Shown: piece by piece, positions 55,330 through 64,000 of the stretch
Numbering within the stretch: position 1 is the stretch's first letter
How the letters are laid out: each line of letters starts with the position of its first letter
Source: Isoetes taiwanensis
Taxonomy: Eukaryota > Streptophyta > Lycopodiopsida > Isoetales > Isoetaceae
NCBI GenBank assembly: GCA_021234155.1
Contig: JAJEKV010000014.1
Span: 5,535,563-5,599,562 of the forward strand
Reading direction: 5' to 3'
Length of the DNA: 64,000 nucleotides
Program-made: the position numbers and the translations under genes
The notes under the pieces: generated by a model
Seen by the model: the letters and a program-made list of their open reading frames with translations, nothing else
Databases searched by the model: none
What the model was told of the DNA's origin: nothing

Positions 55330-56008
55330 GAATCTGATATGGAACTGTGGATTTTATCCCAAGTGCACGCGCTAGAAAGGCTTTCTGCACCTGCTCCAGG
55401 TAATCCCAGGTGGTCATGGATATGACTGGGTCCTAGACTTTCACTTCGTATAAAAGAATGTATTCCACCAAAACACTGAACAAGTGTGACGGATGGGGCA
55501 AGTCATACAGTTCTGCCTTGTAACTGTTGTTCTGCATCGATACAATATCTTCTAGTCCCTTCTTAGTCATAACTGGATGGAAATGTCCCAGATGTAGTAG
55601 TCGAAAATTTTATACCCATGTACTTGTAAGTGGATGCTACCTCCACATTTTGCCCCTAATAAGTGAAGGAGTGAAGCCTTGGCTAGCACGAAGATGAGAT
55701 GAGCAGTATCTTTGACTTGACCAAATTGATCTGCATTCCAGTGGCTCGGCATAAAGTATCTAGAGCATGTAGGTGATGCTGCATGTCTTCCAGGGTGTAG
55801 GCTAAGAGGTCCACATCATCGGCATACATGAGCTGCCTAATAATTTGGTGCACAAGCTGAGCTCCGTCACCCTCGTATTCAATAAGCCACCCTTCCAATT
55901 GATTAATATAGGGGCCAAAGAGAGTTGGAGAGAGCGGGCATCCCTGGTGGGCCCCAATAATACAGTTGACGAGTTGTTCTGACAAACAAGGTTTAAAATG
56001 AAACGCAC
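55330..56008 (-). mobile_element. LINE reverse-transcriptase fragment
   Basis: Minus strand reads IIGAHQGCPLSPTLFGPYIN, QLEGWL, MYADDVDLLAYTLEDMQHHL (YADD catalytic box) and GMQINLVKSK, then a frameshift and remnants of the thumb region. This is the core of a non-LTR RT; both ends are missing. Similar RTs occur in plant LINEs. Confidence 0.9.
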
Positions 56009-56027
56009 TTATTTAAGAAGTGCGTTT
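56001..56027. repeat. 10-bp perfect inverted repeat at the LINE fragment border
   Basis: AAACGCACTT (56001-56010), 7-nt loop, AAGTGCGTTT (56018-56027). It coincides with the end of RT homology; may be the tip of another small transposon. Confidence 0.6.
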
Positions 56028-57276
56028 GAAATATTCCTTCTAAAAATTTACAAAATTCTAAAATACCCCTAAAAAGGACTCTCTTACTATCTTGTGTCTA
56101 AAGATTTATAAAACTGCTCATGAAAACAGACATTTTAGGAAGACTTAACATTAAGGAGAAGAACAACAAAGAAAAATATCTCATTTTAGAGGGGAAAAAG
56201 GACCACTACGAAAGCCAAAGATTTATTATGGGGCAAACTCATATGAAAAAATTAGACGCTTTTGTATCTTATCCCTTAGAACGTTTATATTGGCTGTTAT
56301 AGAAGACAAAAAATTTGTTATTTCACAACCATTTTGGCTAAACATCCTAATTGACCTTAAAAGACATTGGGAGACAGTTGAACAAACTGCTTGAATGAAA
56401 AATTATTGTTTTTGCATCATATGGTATTACAAATGGTAATACATCCATGAAATCATCGATTAGTTGAAGTTCCAACCGACGATGCCGTATAAATTTATCC
56501 GAGGAAACGAAGTTGAAGTAGTGAAGCTTTGTGATTACATGGCCTTCTTTGTTGTTCCCGGAGATGTATTCATCATGTCTTTGGGCTTGCACAATACCAA
56601 TCCACAATATAGTGATGTTGAGAAGATAGTCAAGCTCCTTGTCAATGTTGAGAGTCTTCAAAGACAATTCCATCATCTGTAGCGGTGCCATCGTCATTTC
56701 ACATTTCTCCACGAGAGAAGTATTTGTCTATCTTGCTTTTTTTGTCCTTTGCAAAGAAATAGGTAAACTTTTGAGGGGTTGCTACTCCTCGCATCCCTAT
56801 GGACAAACTACGTAGTTTCCTTCTCGTTGAACACATGTGTCTCCATAACATTTTGGGGTCCTTTGCCTTTAGTAGCAGTTTTTGAGCTGCCTAAAGTGAA
56901 GTTAGCATGTGTGTAGAAAAAAAAGTAAAAAATAACAACGGGATTCGACTAATTTATGCTCTAACATTGCATTACAAGGTCGAGAATTTAGAACTATTTT
57001 AGAACTTTTGAACTAAAAACTAAGAAAAACTGCATAAAATTATCCCTTGAGTGTGTTATTTCAACAGTATTAAGTTGCAAAAACCTTTGGGAGCAAGAAA
57101 GACCCCACAAGATTTTGCATGATATAAACTTATACTCCTGGACTACATATTTTATGTATATATATATCTATATACATCTTAATATATATATATTTTATAT
57201 ATATACGTTCCCATATTTGTATATATAAAAAAAAAACGGAATAAATTTATACCGCAGGAAGTCTCGCGGTATAGAT
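56028..57276. other. Intergenic, AT-rich
   Basis: Open frames near 56120-56302 (plus) and 56712-56347 (minus) have no recognised family. Dense TA repeats at ~57155-57225. A GCGGTATA-GATT-TATACCGC hairpin is at 57266-57285. Confidence 0.35.
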
Positions 57277-57484
57277 TTATACCGCAAGACTTCTCTTTTT
57301 TTCGGATATATATTTATGACAGACCTGAATAAATCATTGATAGCTGTGGCATCTTTTTTGTACAGTATGCTTAAATTAATTTATACCGCAAGACTTCTCT
57401 TTTTTTCGGATATATATTTATGACAGACCTGAATAAATCATTGATAGCTGTGGCATCTTTTCTGTACAGTATGCTTAAATTAAT
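57277..57484. repeat. Tandem duplication, 104-bp unit x2
   Basis: Each unit runs from TTATACCGCAAGACTTCTC to ATGCTTAAATTAATT; the two copies differ at about one base, so the duplication is recent. Confidence 0.95.
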
Positions 57485-58320
57485 TTATTACTATTTCATT
57501 ATGTTTGGTGAAGGGCGAAGAGCCGAGTAAAACACCAGCTTACCTGTTAACCCTCTCCTCGTTACCATGTTCTTTGCTAACGTTGGTCTAGTTGGTTACA
57601 GGTAACCCGTTTTACTCCTCCAAATCTCAATTATGTTGGTTAACATACGCATGGGAAGTCTGCTACGAAAATTGCAGAAGAAACTTATTCACTTTTTGGT
57701 TTATCTAGTTAGAATGTCTTGTTCTTAAGCTGGTAAGCAAAATTCCTGAACCTACTGGTATAAAAGAACTCTGATATAGCTTGTTACTCCAATGGAATTT
57801 CTATGGTAAGGTATGGAAATGCAAGATCTAATATATTTGGAAATTTCTTTTACTCAATTGTGTTATGCTTTATTGGTATTTCTTGAAGGAAGTCTCAAGC
57901 TACCATATTCTGTCTTAAGTTTTTCAGGAAATCTAAAAATTATTAATTGGTAACTTTGCTGTAAACCAAGAAAAATATTACATGAATAAATTATCTGATT
58001 ATGACACATTAAAACTTGCTGGGTACTGTTTTAAGCATTAGTGATGAAGGATTTGGTTTATTGAACTTGTACTTGTTGGAATCGGTCTTATGAATGTTTC
58101 CGATCCCTAGGGCTCTCCAAATTTATTTGGAACTGATAATATCTTGTGGACTCTGGGAGTTCACAGATAAACTGACCTGGTCAGGCTTGGATATATAATC
58201 TTTGACTTCAGGGCATGGGTTTCTACCTGTGTGGGCCCTAGGGATCATATTTTTACTTACTGCTGTCTATTGAATCATATTGTATTCTGCATAATTTCTG
58301 ATATTATCTGATCTTTTTAG
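57485..58320. other. Probable intron or 5' flank of the 58.3-kb ORF
   Basis: AT-rich and without convincing exons; ends in a pyrimidine-rich stretch and TTTTTAG at 58314-58320, a good 3' splice site directly ahead of the next ORF. Confidence 0.35.
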
Positions 58321-59952
58321 GAAGCTGAACAGATCGGTAACTCTGAACTTATGGAAATTCCAAGAGAAGAATTTGTACAGAGGTCACTTCATGGTGCACC
58401 AAACTGGAATGAGGATCTAATTAAAATTGGATATGGAAATACACAGATCTGGCCACCTAACAAAGCTGTTCAGTTTATGCTAAGCTGCATCAGAAGTGCA
58501 AGTGTTCACAAATATATTATGAAAAAGGAAGCGTTCCTTGAGGAAAATGGTACGTCTGTTGTGACATTCCTTGGCATAAACAACATGTTTGACTTGGCTT
58601 TCAGAATCAATAAAGTAGATGATAATCTGGTGACATGTATGAAAGTCATTGATGAGATATATGAATTACTTCCTATGGCACATTTTGAAGCTGAAAATCA
58701 GGAGATAAAAGATGTTCTTACCTTTATCAAGGGTGTTACTGCTATACATTTAGCAAATGGCATTACTCCTATGTTTCCTCCTATTCAAAAGTACAAAAAG
58801 GTGCTACCCAAAAGAAAACCAGAAGTTCAGCCTATTGAAAAGATCAACTGTTTATTTGACTTTAATAAACTTTCAGAAGATGAGCAAAGGGATGTGCTGG
58901 AATTGGATCCTGTTACTGAAACAGAAGCTGAGGCACAAGTGTTATGCAGTGAGCTGGAAAATTATGAATTGAAGAAATTGACACTCTATAACTGTTATCA
59001 TTTCCCTATTTTATCAACAAGACTTGCTGAACTACAAGGGGTTAAATGCAATCAGAATCTCTGGGAGATACAAAACCTTGGAGTCTTAGCTCCTATCAGT
59101 GTTGATTTTCTTAAGAAAATATGTAATATTTCGGATGAAGAAGCTGACAATTCCTTAAAAAATGCTGATAACTTTGTCAAGTCTATTGACATAATTGTTC
59201 TGGAGGCACATTTTACTTCACAACTCTTTGGTAAGAAATGTGACAGAGGTACTGGTCTTATTGTTGGTCAGAAAGGCCATATGGCCAAAAGTGATGAAAA
59301 AAGAAATGACCTATATGTACGAAAGATGTGGAGAACATTTTGCCCATTCATCAAATGTGGTTGCGAAAGGGCAGCTAGAAATGATCCAAATGCATGTAAG
59401 GATCATATTACTTGGTATGATCATATGGTCTGGTGCCTCTTGAACAAATCAGAAGAATTATGGCCCAACAAGTCATCTACTTCCAGGTTTTTTATGTTTC
59501 ACAAGCTCATGAATTCTAAGGCAATGAGGGCTGGTGCTGTGGCATTTATTGGGTATCTCAAGATCAGGGATCTTATGATTAAAATGACTTCCAGATATGC
59601 TGAGGACAAGAATGCAAATCTCAAAGTGGAGTTTGGTAATACTATTGCTGCTGGGATACTTGAAAAAACCATCAAACCAAGGAAATTTCTTATGGATTCT
59701 TTAGGCAAAGAAGCTGAAAAAGATAACTTCCAAAAATACCCTAAAAGGAAGCAGAAAATTGAAGATGATTTTGAAGTGGTTATGCCTCCTAAATATCGGA
59801 AAGGGATGGGTTCTTACTCAAGCCATTCAGCTAGCACTGTTGAGAACACTACAGAAAGCTTATTGAGTGACATGGAGAATTCTGTAAACAAACCTGGCAA
59901 ACACAGTTCTGATCGAGGGCAGGACATTGTGCCTGCTGCTCTGAAATTCTAG
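58321..59952 (+). CDS. Large ORF of unknown family (543 aa from the splice-acceptor-like border; 533 from ATG 58351)
   Basis: The frame is open from the acceptor-like TTTTTAG (EAEQIGNSEL, then MEIPREEFVQRSLH) to TAG 59950-59952, without a break. Parts: helical N-terminus (1-150), Lys/Pro linker (KYKKVLPKRKPEVQP), an acidic middle (LSEDEQRDVLELDPVTETEA), a segment GVLAPISVDFLKKICNISDE, a Cys/His cluster (CPFIKCGCERAARNDPNACK, then HITWYDHMVWC), a basic helix region (RAGAVAFIGYLKIRDLMIKM) and a basic/Ser-rich tail with KRKQK. No signal peptide or membrane segment. Could be a host protein or the first ORF of a retroelement whose second ORF is at 60171. I do not recognise it. Confidence 0.6.
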   Translation, partial: EAEQIGNSELMEIPREEFVQRSLHGAPNWNEDLIKIGYGNTQIWPPNKAVQFMLSCIRSASVHKYIMKKEAFLEENGTSVVTFLGINNMFDLAFRINKVDDNLVTCMKVIDEIYELLPMAHFEAENQEIKDVLTFIKGVTAIHLANGITPMFPPIQKYKKVLPKRKPEVQPIEKINCLFDFNKLSEDEQRDVLELDPVTETEAEAQVLCSELENYELKKLTLYNCYHFPILSTRLAELQGVKCNQNLWEIQNLGVLAPISVDFLKKICNISDEEADNSLKNADNFVKSIDIIVLEAHFTSQLFGKKCDRGTGLIVGQKGHMAKSDEKRNDLYVRKMWRTFCPFIKCGCERAARNDPNACKDHITWYDHMVWCLLNKSEELWPNKSSTSRFFMFHKLMNSKAMRAGAVAFIGYLKIRDLMIKMTSRYAEDKNANLKVEFGNTIAAGILEKTIKPRKFLMDSLGKEAEKDNFQKYPKRKQKIEDDFEVVMPPKYRKGMGSYSSHSASTVENTTESLLSDMENSVNKPGKHSSDRGQDIVPAALKF

Positions 59953-60170
59953 CCTTTAACATTTTGATCTCAATTTGAGAACAGTAAACTTGCCTTGCAA
60001 GTTGCCCATTGGGCTTTTTTTCTTATATAGGCTATTATGCCATACCAATATATAAAGAATTCCTATTTTACTGTACATTTACTTCCCACTTATGTGTAGT
60101 TAAATTAAATTCTACAGCAGAAAGGTCCTAAATTCTCTATACTAATTTATACTTTGGTTGTCAAAAATAG
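59953..60170. other. Spacer between the two unknown ORFs
   Basis: 218 bp, AT-rich, with stops in all frames; nothing recognised. Confidence 0.4.
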
Positions 60171-60938
60171 AATAAAACAAGGGCTTTACTACAATGTGCT
60201 GATGGGAGATTGAAGCTCATAACAAAGAAAGAGAAAACTCGTGAAAAGTATGTACATTTCAATTTCTTTTCCAAAGTTATTGAAAAAATTAAGTTCAGTC
60301 ATGTTTTTAAAGATGTGACTAGTGAATTACTTGGTCAAACCGGTGTGGAGATATGGAATAATACTATATTTGGCTGGAAATTCCTTGGTAACCTCAAGAG
60401 TAGGCTTTATAAGCCTAAAATGATATTTGCAACAACAGAGGATGTAGTATGCCCATGCACTAACCCAGCATTAAAAAAATTTATATGCAAAGAAACTGGA
60501 CATATTCGAACCACAGATCTGAAATTTGTGAATAGCATTGCCCTCAGAAATTTACTCAAATCTGGCCTCAATCACATACCTGATAGGCCATTTTGTCTGC
60601 TGCAATTTAAAAAGGAAATTACAATCACCACAGATGAATTCTTCTCAGTACACAGGTTTGAGCTATTGAAAGTGGACCCTGTCATCATCGAAAATTGTAA
60701 AAAGCTAATAATCAAAAGGGCTTACCTTCTGGCTAAGAAATTTGTGAAGGATAATAATCAAGCCAAAAAATTCCATATAATGGATAGGCATGTGGTTAAA
60801 AACATGCAAAGGAAAGTATATATATTATATATTTATATAATATACATATATATATATACAAGTTTTTGTACTATCAATGGGTTTGTCAGCTATGGTTTAC
60901 GAAGATTTGGAGTGAAATGCAAGCTTAAAAAGAACTAA
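60171..60938 (+). CDS. Second ORF of unknown family, possible retroelement segment
   Basis: Open from 60171 (NKTRALLQCADGRLKLITKK) to TAA 60936-60938, no early ATG, so it is a continuation or exon. Content: basic N-terminus, EIWNNTIFGWKFLGNLKSRL, ATTEDVVCPCTNPALKKFIC and GHIRTTDLKFVNSIALRNLL followed by KSGLNHIPDRP. The last phrase resembles the stretch just before the polymerase domain in some Penelope-like and other non-LTR retroelements (my recollection of the pattern, weak). After residue ~210 the frame enters a TA-repeat (60818-60860); GTATATAT could be a splice donor. No polymerase motif follows. Confidence 0.4.
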   Translation, partial: NKTRALLQCADGRLKLITKKEKTREKYVHFNFFSKVIEKIKFSHVFKDVTSELLGQTGVEIWNNTIFGWKFLGNLKSRLYKPKMIFATTEDVVCPCTNPALKKFICKETGHIRTTDLKFVNSIALRNLLKSGLNHIPDRPFCLLQFKKEITITTDEFFSVHRFELLKVDPVIIENCKKLIIKRAYLLAKKFVKDNNQAKKFHIMDRHVVKNMQRKVYILYIYIIYIYIYTSFCTINGFVSYGLRRFGVKCKLKKN

Positions 60939-63900
60939 GTTAGAAGAACTCATGGGTAAAACCCAAAATTTTATTTGTTCAAGTTGAATTCAAGTGTCAT
61001 AATCTGTTAATTTATTGGCATCAGATGGTGAAGTATTAGTGCCCTTAAGATTCTCTAAGATTATGTTCGACATCATCAAGATTATTTTCAAATCACTAAA
61101 GAGCTTCATCAACATCAACTACTATTTAACAAGAAAGCTACACGTTTTTTGCTTCTCAATTGCAGTCATAATATCACATTGCTGCTCTACTCTCCTAGAT
61201 CATGTTTTCTTAAAGCTTCATACTACTAGTGCTGGTCATAATTTTTTGAATTAATCTTGTGACTATAAATGCTTGTTTTCTTCCCTTCATGAGTTTGCTT
61301 TCTATTAGCAGAATTACGTATGGCTTTTGAAAAAAATATCTCTTACTAAACCTTAATGTCTTGATGCTTATTTTGTTTGTTTTTTTTTGTAGCATGAGTT
61401 CGCCTATCTTTGGGACATGATCTAACTAATAGTTAAAAGAGTCCTCATTTCAATGTTAATCTTAATTTTGTTTGAAACCTCTTATATTATTGCTTATTTT
61501 CATGCTCCGATGAAGCCTAATCAGTGCATCAAGTATGAATTGCTCTATAATGAGTTGTGAGAAAAAATTCACAAGTCAAAGGCACTTCATGGAATGCACT
61601 TCATGGAAGCAAGGTAACATAAATTTTGAGTTTAGCATCAATGTCATACTGCTTGAATTTTCAAGCCATCGCTCTAAAACTTCATAAAACAATGCAATTA
61701 TTGTCAAGGTTTCAAGCCAAAGGTTGACAAAATAATGCAACTGTTGAGGAACACCAATTATCTCTTGGGTCCCATTTAGATTGTCTCATCCAAACATCTA
61801 TATTTTGCCTAGGTAAGCTTTTATATTTGGACTATCTTCTATTCTTTCCACATTTGTATTACCACAACCCTTAGGAGTAGCACCATGCAATTTGTTAGGA
61901 AAATAATTTGCGCATTTGTGACACTTGCAAGTGGTTCATGAAAATTAGGCTAACCCAGACATGTGATGTTGACCAGTTTGAATACTACATTGTACCACCA
62001 ACGTTCATGTCTGTGAGAGTTGACGTTCATTAATGTTTCTTGTTGTGGTCAAATCCATCTCAAGAAAAGGGAAGAGATTTGTATATAATGTTTCATGAAA
62101 CACTTCTTTTAGGACTACTTTCCCCAGTCTTTGTTTTTGGTGAAACTATTTTATTCATTTATGTTAATTGCATCCAGACTATCTAGATGTATTGGAAGCT
62201 AGTGGACCCTCGATATAGATAAGTTCAATAGTGTATTAGAATAATAGATTGTAGGTGCATATTATTATTAGCAAGATGTCAAAACATAATGGTGAAACAT
62301 AAGAAAGTTGTCTCAAAATGTCAACTTAGCCAGCAAGATGTAAATACAATGGCGAAACATGGGGACATATTGGGTCAAGGTGTATCAATAATCAAGCTAA
62401 ACAATATGTAGAATTAGATCCTAAAGTACAAACCCAAATTCCATCCCCGAGCAAAAGACTTCATACAAAAGATGGCTTACGTTGCAAATGAACCAGAACT
62501 TTGCAAAAGATTGAAGGGTGTACAACCATGTTTTCTTTTCTTATGCATGTAAACAATTGGCCACCTGACTGCCTCCAAGCATATTTTGATATATCTATCA
62601 TGTTCCTTATTTAATATAGTGGCAAGTGGCAACTGCCTTTTATGGTCTAGATATCTTTGTTCAGGATCCGTTTTTTATGTACACTAATATATATCTACCA
62701 TCTTATAAAATTGTGTAACAAATGTTGTTTCTTTGAAGGACTAATTTAACATTCCAAGTATTGAGCTCTAACTGTTCAAGCATGTGGCTGCTACGCAATG
62801 CGTCATAAGCAGACAGATCCCAAGAAGAAAACAGTCCTCATGCCTCAGTATTCTATAAGATGCAAGATAAGTTTAAGAAAGCTAGAATATTGCATTGCCT
62901 CTAAAGGGGTGGAACTTTGATTGCACCCAAATCTTTGAAATTCTATCAACCTCCACTTACCTTGGTTTTACACAAATATTGTACGGTAAAAATTGGACTC
63001 TAATTGAAAAATATTTCTTCAACGGTCTGCACAACAGTTCCAAAAAGTAAAATTAAATTTAAATTTCGAATGGAATATAGGTGAAAACTGTTTCCTTTGT
63101 ACTTATCAATGCGGGACTTACAATCATCTGAAGCATCCTTGAACCATCCCAATTTAGACCCTGTTTATGAAATTTCATATTCATTAAGAGCATAAGTTAT
63201 CTGAATAAGATAATCCTCCAGGCGAAGCACAGTCAGATGCCTACTTCAACTCAGGCCACTCTCTTTCAAATATTTTCCAAGTAGTTCTCCAAACCTGTTT
63301 AAAGATGGTTAAACTAGATCATATGACATCTTGCAAATGGGAAAATGATAAGCATTATTTACCTCAAAGAGGCAATGATGGTCGTAGCAGCTCCGATGTT
63401 AATCCAATTGCCATACTTTTTAGTAGTGCATACTAGATGATCGCGATTATTCTGCACTCCTTTTTCCCTGCCTTAGGTCCAAAATGCCTGTTCTGCTGGC
63501 ACAGTCGATTTTTGGACCAAAATTGTAATGCAATCTTCAGCTGCTCAAGGAACATTCTCTTCCAAGAGCCTGGGTCTCCAACCAATCACCATCCCAAATA
63601 CAGTAATTGGTTCAGTCTTTGATTAGTATTAAGGACATGTCTGTGGTTCAATCTCTGATTAGTATCAAGGATATATCTATAGTCAATTATGTACACGTGC
63701 AGGAAACTGCCATAAAACCTCAAGCCCGGGGTGTTTCACAATAATCAAGGCTTCGTCCTGAAGGTCATGTAAACAAAATGGGATCTTCAAACTTTAGTAT
63801 TTCCATTTGCATTTCCATGTTTGACTGGGCTTTCTTTCCCAAGTAAGAGATGCCTGCATTAGACATACCACCATTATGACAGGCTTGCTAAAGGGACAGA

Positions 63901-64000
63901 CCAATGCAACCTGTATATGGCAACCATAAATTTATGGCTCGATTCAAGAGATGTGGGATGTTTGGAAGGTTTTGTTGATGTACAGTATAGTCTTGCAAAC
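60939..64000. other. Intergenic, no gene recognised
   Basis: AT-rich on both strands with only short frames. No repeat longer than simple runs, RNA gene or terminal signal was found. The region could hold introns or the 3' part of the ORF pair upstream, but no polymerase-like sequence was seen. Confidence 0.4.

Overview
The window is nuclear DNA of a land plant, most likely a fern or another non-seed vascular plant. Evidence: a pentatricopeptide-repeat (PPR) gene, a decayed PLS-type PPR copy whose wording is typical of ferns and lycophytes, a ten-exon homologue of the plant snRNA-activating factor SRD2/SNAPC3, a PCNA pseudogene, plant-type Ty3/gypsy, Ty1/copia, LINE and Helitron-like elements, long AT-rich introns and intergenic DNA, and many simple repeats. 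The species call is inference.

Layout. 1-796: 5' part of a P-class PPR gene (minus). 1645-2711: LINE-like insertion with poly-A tail and target-site duplication. 2938-3374: tandem duplication. 3487-16645: one complete 13.2-kb LTR retrotransposon with 1.64-kb LTRs, 5-bp target duplication, initiator-tRNA-Met primer site and polypurine tract. 16943-17810: dead PLS-type PPR gene. 20305-23420: older dead gypsy relative. 23.4-45 kb: mostly non-coding, with decayed duplications, satellites, a PCNA pseudogene, one phase-consistent but unidentified spliced gene tail (32049-33641), two Helitron-like 3' ends and strong palindromic repeats. 45425-49917: SNAPC3/SRD2 homologue with a frameshift in exon 8. 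51863-56008: decayed copia element and LINE reverse-transcriptase fragment (minus). 58321-60938: two long unidentified ORFs. 60939-64000: nothing recognisable.

Main discovery candidate. Between its 5' LTR and gag the large retrotransposon carries two extra ORFs. The first (5703-6824, 373 aa) begins with the exact N-terminal tail of histone H3 ([10 protein letters not shown]) and ends with a complete H3 histone fold; the two are separated by about 260 residues of acidic, basic coiled-coil and proline-rich sequence. The second (7605-9059, 484 aa, possibly longer past one UAG) has no family I recognise. Each has a TATA-like box roughly 100-120 bp upstream. The integrase ends in a chromodomain, the class of domain that reads methylated H3 tails, so one element appears to encode both an H3-like tail and a candidate reader. 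Gag, protease and reverse transcriptase are broken by frameshifts, while the histone ORF, the second ORF and the RNase H-integrase-chromodomain block are open. I know of no described LTR retrotransposon with an H3 fold, but could not search.

The element's LTRs are nearly identical in their first ~800 bp and then differ in clustered patches, so insertion is fairly recent. The window also has many local tandem duplications (42, 88, 104 and ~220 bp units) and scattered AGAAT pentamer tracts.
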